A DNA stretch of 64,000 bases from Brevipalpus yothersi (GCA_003956705.1 QZCP01000832.1:67633-131632); one strand, 5' to 3'. Numbered from the stretch's first letter, positions 1-11,863 are shown. A program made the numbers and translations. Notes: a model not told the origin generated them from the letters alone.

Positions 1-124
1 CACATTATAGTAATATTCAAGAAAAGAGAACTCATTTAGGGTGGATTTGGACGAGATCGAGCTGATAAGCATCTTAAGATCACCCTACCCACACTAGTGA
101 GTAAAATTAGATCCGGAAACTTAC

Positions 125-194
125 CATTGTAAGCTAGTGTTGACAATACTAGAGTTGATAGAAGGAGCTCAGATAGAACAACTTTAGATAGCAT
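125..194 (-). CDS. Signal-peptide exon of a secreted protein, gene cut by left edge
   Basis: On the minus strand an ATG at 194-192 opens a short hydrophobic stretch (starts MLSKVV, then Leu/Val/Ser-rich, ends near Ala-Tyr-Asn). It runs into a good donor (GTAAGT) at 124-119 after one base of a codon, so the intron is phase 1. First exons of the protease-like genes and of the secreted genes at 26110 and 30452 have the same form: a secretion signal ending in phase 1. The remaining exons would lie left of base 1, so the family cannot be told. The call rests only on the hydrophobic N-terminus and the donor and could be a chance ORF. Confidence 0.35.
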
Positions 195-611
195 AATTGT
201 CAGATTTGAGAATATTTCAGCAGGAATCAGTCGAATGAGAAAAGTCGCAAAAATTTTTTGGTTTCTCAACTCATAATAAGGGTTTTCTTTGCCTTAAACT
301 ACATGGTCTTGAAAATTTTTCGGATTTTTCTATTCATTTTGAACTTTCCTGATTCTCTCCTCTTCCCTTTATCACTGATGTGCCTGAATTACGTATTTCC
401 AGGAGCAGTTCACCATTTTCCACTTTCACTCTCTCCTTCTAGTCATTCATCCTCTTTTCCAGTCAGATTTGCTGACTATTTTCAAATACAGTGATTTTAC
501 TTTGAGGAGGTTTCTCATAGAATGAGCAGAAATTTCAAATTGATGGATAGATTCGAGTTAGGGGAGGGCAAGCTCGAAGCTTTTTGCGAAAGAGTTGTAA
601 GAGTATAGCTT

Positions 612-664
<53 letters not shown>

Positions 665-1100
665 GAGAAAAGCCGATTTTCTTTTCTCCATTTTGACCTC
701 AGTCTTTTGAGACACCTTAAATTCCCACCAACTGGTGAAGTCCTGGGACGAGCTAACTCCAGGATAACATGTGAGCCGTGGCCATTGAGAACTTAACAGG
801 CAAAGAAGCTCAATTCGAGATATGATGCCGAGAGCATTAGTTAGAATTCGCTGAACCAAACCATTTAGAGTCTTTAAACCATTTTAAACCATTTTTGAGT
901 TAAATTTTGAAGTGATTGCTCATATTAAACTCAGCTCGATGAATCATTTGTTCTGACAATATTCTCGTAGAGTGAATATAAGCTTTGGGTTTTGGGTGGA
1001 AGTGAATTTCTCTTGAATGGACAACTTTTAGGGTCATGCCAGTTGTGAATCGTCGTTAATAAGACACAGTAGGGTAGGGAACACTATTACTACCAACCAT
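195..1100. other. Intergenic, no gene seen
   Basis: Apart from the CT microsatellite at 613-662 I see only short open frames without recognisable content. The stretch around 520-600 weakly resembles 1985-2055 (both contain a run like gaacaaaaatttcaaat), which suggests an old dispersed repeat. Confidence 0.5.
613..662. repeat. (CT)25 microsatellite
   Basis: An uninterrupted run of CT dinucleotides. The Ser/Leu and Arg/Glu open frames over it on both strands are produced by the repeat and are not genes. Confidence 0.97.
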
Positions 1101-1695
1101 TCAACCAACAATTTCATCCAAACTATTACTTTCATCATCGATTGTTATGGCAGGCCCGGGTAGATCCAGGAGATATTGATTGTTTTCGAGATGAAGATAA
1201 TTCGGTCCAGCCACATCGTCCAATATATTAATACATTCGGCCATGTTGTTTTGTAGGTTGACAAGTTGAGGGTTTGGCGGCTCGCTTTCGATGTTATCCA
1301 TTGATGGTTCGATGGGTTCCATAGGGACATCCATAAGGAATTCAATTAGAGATCCATCTGAATTAATGAAAAGTTAAAAAGAAATTAACACTTATTATGA
1401 AGAGAGTAAAAGAAATACTTATATATTCAATACACGAAAGAAGCACAAAGTTTTTGGCATTTGAGTTGATCACCGATTCACTATTGAGATCTAGATCCAT
1501 CTACTCAGTGGAAAGATCTCCTCCAATCTGCTCAAAAGTTGTTCTGGCTGTCTGATCAACGAGATCAACATTCGCTACTCCATCATTCATGTAGTCGTGA
1601 AGCATATTTTTCTTCCAATTATTTGGTGAAACACAACTGCCTTATTCATCTCCATCAGTACCTTCATCATCAGCATTGATCATAGATGAAAAATC
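1101..1695 (-). pseudogene. Decayed protein-coding gene, family not recognised
   Basis: Two protein-like blocks lie on the minus strand. The first (1695 to about 1430) follows a CACAG acceptor and reads as an acidic protein segment, but has two in-frame stops (TAA after DGDE and TAG after LSTE). The second (1357-1101) follows an acceptor at 1358-1359 and gives about 85 clean residues rich in Asp, Glu, Pro and Asn, starting GSLIEFLMDVP and ending at a stop. Phase-1 splicing between them is possible through a GTATTG donor. The composition resembles the acidic C-terminal part of a transcription factor, but no family signature is visible. The stops in the first block argue for a pseudogene. The last block alone could still be a live exon. 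Confidence 0.35.
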
Positions 1696-2204
1696 CTGTG
1701 AAAAATGAATCTTCCACCTGATTATAAAGAGGTTGTCCATTTCCGACGGAAGACCAAGAGTCATCGCGGGTAGCAAGATTGGACTACGTTTCATCGTTGT
1801 TGGTCAGGGCTCTAAGGTGAGAAGATTGAGGAACTTAGTCTGGTCGAGTGAATATGATCTCTCCCTGAGCACTGCAAGTGAATATAACATTTTCTTGGCA
1901 AACTCCTCTACATGGCACATGAGATCCAATTGAATCAGATTAGTCTGATGAAGTACTGTGATTTTCTTTTGGAAAACAAGGTTTGTCATAAAGTGAACAA
2001 AAATTTCAAATCAGTGAACCAATTTGACTTGAAGAAGATCAAGCTCTAATAATTTTTGTGAATAGGTGAACAGAAGTTGATTATGGATGAGAGTAAATTT
2101 TTTTTGAATGAGCAAATCCTCTCTGTCTATTAAAGATACTGATCGTCCACTCTTTCGAAAAACTGTTCATTCTCCTGCAAGAAGTGTTCACCACTGGAAG
2201 GTTA

Positions 2205-2300
2205 AGTTTCATCCTTGACATCAAGCTCTAAGATCATTCACTCTTCTGCTAATCTTGTTCATTTTTTAGCAAAGTTTGTTTCTTCAATAAACAAAAATCA
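2205..2300. repeat. Left copy of a diverged direct repeat
   Basis: The segment around the words tttcatccttgac, gatcattca and ttgttcatt recurs with changes at 3002-3090. The two copies flank the TA-bounded element at 2482-2925, so they may be parts of an older repeat into which that element inserted. Confidence 0.4.
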
Positions 2301-2481
2301 CTGTATTCACTGGTTCTACTGTCGTTCAATGTAGAGTAGTAAATTGACATATTTTCGATCCTCGAAGTATGATGATCAAGTTTTTTGTATTTTGGATAAC
2401 TTTCTTTAGAAAACTCATGAAAACTAATGGAACTAGAAGTTAATGTGGAAATGAGAAAAAATTAGCAAGCTTACACTTATA

Positions 2482-2925
2482 CAGTATTGGACAAAAAATT
2501 GGCAGTAGATAGGTTCACTTGTATTCCCTGATATCATAGAAATGGACTGAGCAATTTTCATGAAATTTTCACAGAAGCATCTCTAGATTGAGGGTGATAA
2601 AATTAGAGAAAATTTTCGGAATTAAGCTGATGAGTCATCAAGAGAGCTTATCAATAGCTTCACCAGTGTTTGAATTAGAGATTCGAAGTTTGAAAGTTCT
2701 TTTTTCCATCAAAAATTTACTTACAATGGACTTACAATTTTTCACCTGATGAGGTATCATCTTAAAGTTGCATAACAACTAGAAGGGAGAAGATTGATGA
2801 TTCAAAATTTCAGGTCTTTTAGTTGAATTTATAATTAATATCTGTTCAAAATTTCATGAAGTTATTCGAAGTCGTTTCTCAGAAATTATAAATGTTTTGA
2901 CTGCCAAATTTTATGTCCAATACTG
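2482..2925. mobile_element. Tc1/mariner-like MITE with TA target duplication
   Basis: The segment begins CAGTATTGGACA and continues to TTGGCAG. It ends with the inverted counterpart, CTGCCAAA followed by TGTCCAATACTG. The terminal inverted repeats are about 24-25 bases with few mismatches. TA lies directly on both sides (2480-2481 and 2926-2927), the target-site duplication typical of the Tc1/mariner/pogo superfamily. At about 444 bases with no open frame it is non-autonomous. TIRs and TSD are visible in the sequence; the superfamily is inferred from the CAGT terminus and the TA site. Confidence 0.75.
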
Positions 2926-2927
2926 TA

Positions 2928-4510
2928 CACTGTACTGTGAAACACCTTTCCTGTTCTCCAGAGACACTGTCCTCTGAGCTGTGTTTACCTCTCTAGAGAT
3001 GAAGTTTTATCCTTGACTTAGGACTCAAGGATCATTCATCCATTTGCCAAGGCTATTCATTCTATGGCGAAATTTGTATTCTCAATAGGAAAAGACTGTA
3101 AATAGATATGAAATTTGAGATACAAGTATCTATCATCGAGAGGCTGAGAATTTATTTTATTTTTCACGCCAACTCTGAGTTAGCTTCTCAGTGCATAGAG
3201 AGGCACTTTTCGGGGGGCTATAATTCTTCAAAGATACAAATCATGCTGATAAAAACACACGAAGCGCTAGAAATTCTTCAATTGTTCCCAAGAATCTAAT
3301 AATCAATTTTGTGATTTGTGTTTGCGGTTGAGTTTAGTTTGAGATTACTTGACCAAAATTTTTGCTTCGGATATTTTTCGAAAAGAGAAAAGTGTTGAAA
3401 ATCAACCGCTTACATGACCTTTGTATCGAACAAAGTCCGGACGAAACAAACAGCAATTAACCAGAGTCAAAAACATCCCTTTCGAATCCTTGATCAAAGC
3501 CCAGGAAATATGAGAGGTTCGCGAGGAATCTATTTTAAAGGACTCCAATGAAGAGTGTACAGTGTATGCCATATTTCTCTGGATTTCATGCTATCCTGTT
3601 TCCTAACGGTCCTAAAAATGTTCTCTGGACCTTTTTCCATAATTATTTTGGCTTTATACGTACCCTCTTACAAATGAATTAACACACAAATCGTTTTTTC
3701 AGGGCCCAAAAGGACGGTGTAGAAGCCACAAATCATCCCATCATCCCCTCCGTTTAACTTTGATCTTAGCATTCATCTCTCTTCTTCCCGATTTTATTGC
3801 CACTACCATTGATAGTCCACCTATAATGACAAGTTGGAGGGGTCCCTCTTATGAAGGGCCAGTAAGATCAGAGTAAACTTTGGAACTTTAATTTTGGAGA
3901 TGTGTTAGTCAAACTGAGACGCTCACGGTTCGCTACGTATTGGTCAGCATGAAGCGCATTCCATCTCTCGTTTTCACACGTTTTCACTCTCTGATTCATT
4001 TTCCTGGTCTCTGGTGTTGGAAGAGAAAATGGAAGAGAAAGAGAAAGAGAACTCACCACGCTCAATTGACTTTTTATTGGTGTACGGCACTAATAGAGAG
4101 ATGAGAAGGAGATGATGAAAAACTTTTCCACCGAACTTTCACTGATTCATGTGAAAATTTTTCTCGCAAAAGTAAAAAAGTTTAACCGTTAAGTTTGCCG
4201 AGATGATCTGCGCAAGCTCCAACTTTGGTCATGTGATTTGGATGAGAAATGTATCTCAAATTGACCTCTTTTTTATTGACACTATTTTTTTTTGGCTCAT
4301 CTTAAACGTTGATAAATTTGTTATTATCGTAATTTAATCAATTCGATTGGGATAATTGATTGCTTTGTTAAATGTTCTCCATTGTTTAGTCAAGTTGTTG
4401 ACACTTACACAGACACACATTTTGGGACTGATTGGTCGTGTATGAGTGTGTGTGTGTGATACTCATTCCAGCGGTTGTTGACAGTAGCAAAAGAGAGACG
4501 AAAAAGAGCA
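2928..4510. other. Intergenic, repeat remnant then HP1 upstream region
   Basis: This holds the right copy of the diverged direct repeat (3002-3090). A short TG-rich tract lies at about 4437-4460, just before the HP1 start. I see no credible coding exon. The Ser/Leu frame at 3868-4065 is low-complexity shadow. Confidence 0.5.
3002..3090. repeat. Right copy of a diverged direct repeat
   Basis: Counterpart of 2205-2300 in the same orientation (tttatccttgac, gatcattcatcc, ctattcattc), on the other side of the MITE at 2482-2925. Confidence 0.4.
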
Positions 4511-5462
4511 ATGTCTTCAGATACAAGAGAACGTATACTTAAAAATCTTCAAGAAAGTTCAAGTGATGATGAAACGGATATATCTGTAACTGATTCGAAT
4601 GATAGTCGAGTGCTGAGAGGTGGTAAAAAATCGTTGTTATCATCATCACCACCAAAGACCAAAAAGGCAGCATCTACTTCTCGTAAGCCACCATCATCAA
4701 CATCATCACAAGCATCATCATCATCATCTCATGAGATGAATAAGAAAAGTGACACTGATGATGAACAAGATGAATGTCAACAAGGAGAATATGTTGTGGA
4801 AAAAATTTTGGATAAACGTATCAACACTGCCACTGATAAAAAAGAATATTTGATCAAATGGGCTGGATGGGCTAAAAAATACAATTCATGGGAACCAAAG
4901 GAAAATTTATCATGTCCTGAGCTGTTGGCTGAATTCGAAAAGAATCATAAATCATCAGAAGCAACATCAAAACCATCAACATCAAATGGTTCAGCAAAGC
5001 GCCCCTCACAATCTGGCGGTCCATCGAGCAAAAAGACACGAAAATCTGGTCCTAAAGCTGGTCCAGCTCGAGCGAAACTCAATCGAAAAGCTCGAGGTAA
5101 AAATTATAATGAGAATAATGAGGTCAGTTTTTTTGTACTTGACGATATTTTTCAGTGATAACAAATGATTCGACTCCTTATCGTTTTTCACTTTTTACCG
5201 CCTATTCTAGTCAAGTGAAACGGACGATGATCCTGATGATGATCCTGATGGTTTGACTGGTTTCGAACGTGGACTGATGCCCCATAGAATTGTTGGCGTA
5301 ATGCCTGTCCATGGTGAAAGAAAATTCTTAATCGAATGGCACGGCTGTCGTTTTGCGGATGTGATTTCTGTTGATGAGGTCAATGAAAGATATCCCCAGC
5401 TTGTGATAGATTTTTATGAAAATTTGGTGTTCAAACAAATGGAGCAGGAAAACGGTGTATAA
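4511..5462 (+). CDS. Heterochromatin protein 1 paralogue with divergent chromoshadow domain
   Basis: Two exons, 4511-5122 and 5211-5462, phase 0, 287 residues. The start at 4511 (MSSDTRE) is chosen because it aligns with the start of the second HP1 at 17582; an upstream ATG at 4475 adds 12 residues. After a Ser/Asp-rich N-terminus comes a chromodomain at about residues 98-152 (EYVVEKIL, YLIKWAGW, WEP). The H3K9me-binding aromatic cage is kept as Tyr, Trp and Trp (Trp replaces the usual Tyr of KWxGY). A basic, Ser/Lys-rich hinge follows. The intron separates the hinge from a C-terminal domain aligned to the chromoshadow domain (GFERGLMP, PQLVIDFYEN). That domain is strongly altered and lacks the Trp near the end that helps dock PxVxL partners. 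HP1 proteins act in nuclear heterochromatin. This copy probably still reads methylated H3 but may have changed dimerisation or partners. Confidence 0.9.
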
Positions 5463-5987
5463 TTGTTAGTCGTTCACTTGAATCATACTCTGTTCAAATT
5501 ATGAGTGACATTGACAATCTTTGTGTGCCTTCCCATCTCGTTAGATACCTGGTGGCCATTTTGTCTCCCTCCTCATCTTCATTAACTCATTTCGATGAGT
5601 GATTTGAAATTTTTTTCATCAAAACTGACCTAAAATTTTTGATACCTCGTTCCTCTCTGTAAATTCATGATATAGCATCATTTGACACTCATGAAAATTG
5701 TGGATAAGTATGATTTGGACACTTCTCATTTGTAAATTATCAACATTTAGGTTTGAAAACCTATTTTTCTATTATTGACATCTAGATTAATCTCAATTCT
5801 CTTCAATTTCATGTTCTGAATCCTCGCCACAGGATTCAAACTCAATTGATGTGTTCTTAGAGGATAGTAGATACATGGAATCAATTAAACTCAACAAACC
5901 TATGTAAAGTTAACAATTTTCTCAATGATTGTCTTGCTGTATGAACATTATGGATACTTTGATGAATGGAAATGTCAGATGAATTAA
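5463..5987. other. Convergent 3' region between HP1 and UGT
   Basis: No coding signal seen. The two neighbouring genes converge here, so the stretch should hold both 3' UTRs. Confidence 0.5.
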
Positions 5988-7493
5988 TTATTTTGATCGT
6001 GCTTTTCTATGTTCAAGAGCGATTTCTTCCAAAATTTTGGCCGCCTCCTGTCCTCGATCCGATTTTTTCAGCTGCTCAGATATTTTAGCCAGCCTACTCT
6101 TGAGAGCATCATCATTGATCAGCTTTTCGATGGCCTCCAACAATTGTTCCTCAGTGAATGAAAAAGTATCAATTCTAGCCCCCAAGCCTTTCTCTTGGAG
6201 CCTTTGAGCATTGTCTGGTTGATCACCAAAAATTGGCAACACTATCATCGGCTTTCCAGCATGTAAACACTCGATAACGGTATTATTTCCACCATGAGTG
6301 ATCACCAGGTCAACATGGGGAAGTATTTCCAGTTGATTGACAAACTTTTCGCCAAACATATTATCGGACAACTTGTACTGGCTTGCATGTGGTCCCAGAG
6401 AAAGTAGTACAAGATATGGAACTTTGGAAAGTATGGCAATCAATTTGGTCATCAATCCTTGATTTCCGGAACCCAATGATCCAAGAGAGAGATATATTTT
6501 CTTCCCAGTCTTATTCAAAAATTCGGTTGGCACTGGAATAGATGTACTTGGCTTTCGTATCAGGCCATCTAGTCGAAACCATCCATCGGGTGCTGCTGCT
6601 AAATCGGTATAATCAACTTCCGCCGGATACGGATAGAGATTAAGATAAGGTGAATCATTCAAAAAATCTGGTGAAGTTAACTTGACTCCATATTGTTGGA
6701 ACCATTTTGCGAATTCATCACGAATATCCATAAAATAGCTCTCCAATCGTGCCTGAAATTGGTCCCACAGAGAACGTTCACTTGTGGTTGGCAGTCCAGA
6801 GTCAGCTGGTGGACAATCACTGGCAAACATTCGAATTGGATTTGCTGACCAAATACCAATCCATGGTATTCCACATGACTCGACTGATGGCAGGGAAACC
6901 AGTGTGTCAACAACTATCAAATCTGGCTTGTAATTGGTAATCAATTTTTCCAGATATTTGTGGCGACATTTAACTTGGATGACCAATTTTTTGAACACTT
7001 CTCGTAGCACCCTTCCATCTCGATCTACTTGACTTGTGTTGGGATTATCATCAACTTTCCACAAATTTGACCATGATTCCAGATCGTTCTTGGAATCTTC
7101 ATCATTTGGTGCATGAACTTTTTCCTCCTCATAAACTTCAGCAGAATAACCTTCCTTAATGATTGCATCTTTCCAATCTTCTGCAACCACAAACAATGAT
7201 TCATGACCTCGTTTGGTCATAAGATCTGCAATTCCGAGGCATGCATTGATGTGTCCGATGCTGAAGAAAAACACCAAAATTTACATCAGTAAAAAGTGAC
7301 CAAAAAGTACATTCGCAATGATACATAGTTAAACATGCACACACAAATGCAATTAACTGAAAATGGGTAAACAAGTGAGCAATAATCATAGACTCGTAAA
7401 AAAAGACTAAAATCTTTTTTTTATCACTTTCTCCCTGGATAACGGTACTTACGCATCCATTGGACAGAAGAGGATTTTCAATCGATCGACCAT
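5988..7493 (-). CDS. UDP-glycosyltransferase, bacterial/mite type
   Basis: Two exons on the minus strand: a 41-base first exon 7493-7453 and 7260-5988, 437 residues. The first exon supplies MVDRLKILFCPMDA and the splice joins it to IGHINAC, giving the normal GT-B N-terminus with the catalytic His in GHxN (about residue 17). The donor-sugar signature is at about 334-365 (ITHGGNN, then PIFGDQPDNAQ). UGTs transfer sugar from UDP-sugar to small lipophilic acceptors, commonly in detoxification. There is no N-terminal signal peptide and no C-terminal membrane helix, unlike usual animal UGTs, so this would be cytosolic. That form matches the UGT family that spider mites are known to have gained from bacteria. 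The family is clear; the HGT origin is inferred from the form, and the substrate is unknown. Confidence 0.9.
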
Positions 7494-9392
7494 CTTTCAA
7501 AGTAAAATGAGAATCTGAGAGAGAGCCCCCAAAATTTACTAGGCAATCTCCGTGAACATGAAACACATATACACGTAAAATTTTCTTCACCCAACCAAGA
7601 TGAAGAAGAAGAAGCAGACTAAGAGTAAGAGGAAGAAGTATACAAGCGCGAGAGTGTGCTTGATGACAAACAATGTGGGTGAGATGAGCAAAAGATGACA
7701 AAAAAAATTCTGGCAATATCACAGAGAAAAAGTGTTTTGTAGAGTGAGAAAGTGAGAGAGAGAGACAAGAAAATCTCACAAGAGAGGCGGAAAAAAAAGT
7801 GGATAAGAAGAATGAATGAGTATCAAGATTTCACCTTGAATATGAATAAAAATGAAATCAAGTGAGCGGTGATGAGAGTATCATCATCAAATTGATATAT
7901 ACAGTATAAGTTGGTAGTAGTAATACAATCGAAAATGCTCTCTCTTTCTTGTCCCATCATCATCATGATTCATGCTGAGGCAACCCAGCCGAGAGGAGAG
8001 TGCAAAAAATAAAGAAGAAGAGAGGAAGAGAGAGAGAAAAGAAAAAACGATGAAGAAAACGTAATCATAAACTATCATCGAGAGGGAGATGGGATAGTTG
8101 AGGAGATTGCCCATTGAATACACTCCACTTTCAAGGGTCTTGTTGCTTATAATTTAGTTAACCTGAAAATCATTTGAGAATCATGAAGGTTGCAATAATC
8201 AAGAGTACCATCAGAACTTGGAATTGGAGAAGAGCCCTTGTTGAATGGAAGGAATGTATGTGTGTGTGTGTGTTTTTTTTCGCATTGCCAACATTTTATC
8301 TGAATAAATAAATAAAGATTACGTATGGGAGTTCTTTTTTATCAGCATATTAATACAATCTCTCACTTCACACTTGAACGTTGTAACGAAAAAATAGTTT
8401 GCTAGAAAAAAAATCACTCAATGATGATGTTCAAATATCATGGAGGGAAAAAAATTCATTTGATACAAACTGAAATGCTTCAGAATAAGGAGAGAGGTAA
8501 AGTTTTCCTTCACGTCAAATGGTTGATTTCTGGCTAGATACATATATTTATAGAGAATTTTTCCACGATTCCGAGCCAATCTTCAGCATGATCAAACCAA
8601 CTATCTTACCTATATATTGAGACATTTTATGCCTTACCTGTGCCCAATTCCAGCTAGAATATAATTCATGAAGGTCGTTGGCATGATAAGTAGAGAGTAG
8701 TTGCCTCAAAAATGTAGTTGATACAGCTTGTGACTTTCTATTTGTAATTTGATCGATTTTCTTGAGCATCGAAAAGTTTCAGTTTTCCCTTTTTTTTCTG
8801 AGAGTTCGACAATTCCTTCAAGAATTTGCTGATAATCTTCTTCAAAATAATATTCCCTCTAGCTGTGTGATGATACAGCTTCTTCACTGTCTGTTGACAT
8901 GAGTTTTATCGGTTTGATGCTACATTTTACTGGTAAGGGGCAGGAAATTGATGTATTAGAGTGTGTTTACCTCATAGAAGCAGCTCAACTGATAAACAAG
9001 ATGATCCATGATTAATCCAAAGATCGTCAATCTCAGGTATCTCTAAGGAATTCTGTACTGTAAGAGAAAGAGACGTTTCACACATGTAGTCTCACAATTT
9101 TCCATAGATTGATCATCAAACGTGAGAGTGCCATTTGATCTATACCCTTCGAAGAATTCCCTTATGTAATTATTGGACTGATCCCTTGCTACTAAGACTA
9201 ATTACATCTAATCATTTAGATGAGTCCTCTTCTTTCCTCATCTCTCCAATTTATCGAGATGAACACTGTTCACAACTGTAGTCAATATTATACGTGATTC
9301 GATCGATTTTCCTTCATTACTTTACCGATAAAATTGAATTTCGATTTTTTTTCTCTCTCCACCTATCTCTCTCTATCTAACTATCACATTTA
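7494..9392. other. Intergenic, possible coding relics
   Basis: No intact gene found. On the minus strand around 8600-8880 a Glu/Lys-rich protein-like segment (contains REYYFEEDYQQILEG) is broken by stops and frame changes, so it may be the remains of an exon. A TG repeat lies at about 8258-8272. Low-complexity GA tracts occur at 7600-7800 and 7980-8060. Confidence 0.4.
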
Positions 9393-9745
9393 TCATGTAA
9401 ACATCGAGGCGTTTGATCTTGAGAACATTAAAAATTGGCTGAATACAATTTTCAAGACATTTAATCCGTACCTACTGTATTCTCTCAATAATTGAGCAAA
9501 TAGATCGATAAACTCAGCCGGTATCTCATCGAATTGGTCAGGATTGCGTAGGTAGCTTTTCATGGCAACTATTTCCCACATGACGTCGTAATATATTCTA
9601 GTATTCTAGTATGAGGTAGAAAATCGATAAATTCTTCCGCAGAATCACTGAGAGCTGTCGAATAGAACTGAAAGTCATGAGAGATATCTCTGGTTAGTGT
9701 CTTGAGTTCGAAGTGCAACAATGCTTTTCACAGATTGATGTTGAA
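9393..9745 (-). pseudogene. Frame-broken relic, weakly like insect allergen (Ins_allergen_rp) repeats
   Basis: Minus-strand frames read SAEEFIDFLPHTRILEYI and, after a one-frame slip near 9590, MKSYLRNPDQ followed by EIPAEFIDLFAQLLREY. The pattern of a Phe-Ile-Asp-Phe/Leu helix, then a short Leu-rich linker, then 'EYL..EEL' resembles the repeat of the insect-allergen-related family (Bla g 1/G12). The match is by eye and weak. A stop (TAG after SCGK) and the frame change mean that no intact protein can be read across the region. It may instead be two exons of an unrecognised gene. Confidence 0.25.
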
Positions 9746-9881
9746 ACATTTCAATATGCTTTGAAGATTTATGTCAGCTTAAAGATAAAATTTTACATTT
9801 TATTTATCGTATTTTAATCAAGTGAACATATATATTGTGAGCATGATTGAGTTCAGTTATTCCTCAATATTCACTCATTAT

Positions 9882-11472
9882 ATGTTCAAATTCATAATCA
9901 TTGCTGTGATCAGCTCTCATTTCGTGAGTGCGTATGAATATCAGCCTGGTATTGAGAATCCTGTTTTGAATGATGATCCAATTGATGATCAAGAACCAAA
10001 TCAACATCTGGATACCAGCATTCTACAGGTAAACAATTTCCATTCGACAGAATTGTTAATCAGATTCCTTCCACCTTCTCGGTGAATATATATTCACTCA
10101 GAGAGTAATTCTTATTCGAGCTCAAGTGAATATTCGATAGTATGAATTCATTTGTTAACGTGTTCTAATTTTGTTTCCCTCCCTTCAAATCAATGAATAT
10201 TCAATCAGGAACCAGAAATAGCTAGATACTTTCCCAGAGGTCCATGGGATCCGGTGAATGAAATTCAAGAGCTTGAAGAAATAGAATGGCCAAATCAAGA
10301 GTATCTTCGAAAACTTGGCCAAATTGCTGGCCTTGCTGCTGGTAAAAATGATACTCTGTTTGTTTTCCATCGAGGTAATCATCATTGGGGTTATGGGTAA
10401 GTTTTTCTAGGAAAATTTCGCTTTGAATGAGAGAAAGATTTTTCTTCCTATTTCGAAATTATATCATAAACTCCTTTACTTTCAATTATTCCAATCAAGG
10501 TATCAATTTGATGAAGAAGATCATCGAAAACATCGAGACAATGGAGCAATCAAGAACGACACTGTGATCATTATGAACACCAAAACTGGACAAGCTATCA
10601 AATCATGGGGAGCCGATAGGTAATACATGACATTCAGTGTTCTAGAAACGTTTTTATGACGATATTTTATTCAAAAATTATCAGCTTCTACATGCCACAT
10701 GGAATCAGTTTAGACTCAGATGGAAATGTATGGCTAACGGATGTGGTTCGCCATCAAGTATTTCGATATAAGCGAGATTCATATTCTAAGCCTGATCTAG
10801 TTTTGGGTGAAGCATTTGTACCTGGAAGAGATGATCGCCACTTCTGTATGCCTACTGATGTTGCCGTATCAACATCCGGGATTGTCTATATCAGTGATGG
10901 ATATTGTAATTCGAGAATATTGATTGTTTCTAGTCAAGGTGAATTGCTTGATGAGATTGGCTTGGAAGGTAAGATTAAGTGTGGAAATTTCACCTCTTTT
11001 CTCCACGAATAGTCATAAATTCTGAAAAAATTGAACTCAATTTTCTTTCATACTCTTGTTAATTGTAGAGGGAATGTCCATACCACACTCACTGGCACTA
11101 TTGGAAAACGAAAATTTGATATGTGTTGCAGATCGTGAAAATCGAAGAATACTTTGTTTCACTGCAGGCCTAGATGGTGATAAGCCAGGTGTATTGATGA
11201 GAAATGTTCTACATCCTCGATTGAATCGAATTTTCTCCATCGATAATTGGGGTAGAACAGTGTATGCTCTTGGACTGGATGATGATCCAGCACGATCGGA
11301 AGCAATAGGGTTGGATATTGTAACCGAAAGTCCGATCAGCTCATTTGCTCCAGCCTCTGGATTCCGAGAGCCACACGATTTGACTGTTAGCCCAGATGGA
11401 CAATACATCTACATCAGTGATATGAGCCTAGAAGCAGCGAGAAATATTTATAAATTCAAGCAAGAGATTTAA
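9882..11472 (+). CDS. Pal: Peptidyl-alpha-hydroxyglycine alpha-amidating lyase
   Basis: Five exons: 9882-10028, 10209-10396, 10500-10619, 10685-10968 and 11069-11472; 380 residues. The ATG at 9882 is chosen because it starts a clean signal peptide (MFKFIIIAVISS...VSA); an in-frame ATG at 9843 would place residues before it. The enzyme cleaves peptidyl-alpha-hydroxyglycine to give the C-terminally amidated peptide plus glyoxylate, the second step in neuropeptide amidation, in the secretory pathway. It is a stand-alone lyase of the arthropod PAL1/PAL2 kind, a six-bladed propeller (NHL-like). Expected active-site landmarks are present: the zinc His in MPHGI, PHSLA and EPHDL, the catalytic Tyr in SDGYCNSRI, and the Arg in ADRENRR. 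It should be active. It converges on the GMC gene. Confidence 0.93.
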
Positions 11473-11863
11473 TTATTCATTAAAATTTTCATTCTGGGGC
11501 ACAAACAAACGCACACTTCATAACATAGTCCTTTGACCGGGCTATTGAATGTTCCATATCATAATGTTCAAAAAATCATTTTTGCCCAATTGTACAATGT
11601 TAATTGTGGAGATAGTATTAAATAAAAATAACAATTGGTCCTCCTGAATGAGTAGTCAATTTTATCTCTCTTCAATAGTATTTCTCGGAACACTTATTCG
11701 AGAAAATTTTCCCCTTTTATTGAGATGCATTTTTTGATGTTGATACTCAAAAAGTTCGACAAATTTTTCACAAATCTGATCAGTATGGAATTGTTTAGCA
11801 AAATATGAGTCCCAAAAATAAGGAATTGGTCTCCAAGCCACAAAGCAAATGTAATGAGGTCAA
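11473..11863. other. Convergent 3' region between the lyase and GMC genes
   Basis: No coding signal. It contains the AATAAA at 11621-11626 that would serve the lyase mRNA. Confidence 0.5.
11621..11626 (+). terminator. Likely polyadenylation signal of the amidating-lyase gene
   Basis: AATAAA about 150 bases after the stop codon, before the convergent GMC gene. Confidence 0.5.

Noticed and set aside
515..859. 114-codon minus-strand frame and a plus-strand frame over the CT tract
   Set aside because: Made almost wholly of the (CT)25 repeat translated as Arg-Glu or Ser-Leu.
7201..7779. 192-codon minus-strand frame upstream of the UGT
   Set aside because: It overlaps the start of the UGT coding exon in another frame and is Ser/Leu/His-rich. 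The true UGT first exon is the 41-base exon at 7453-7493.
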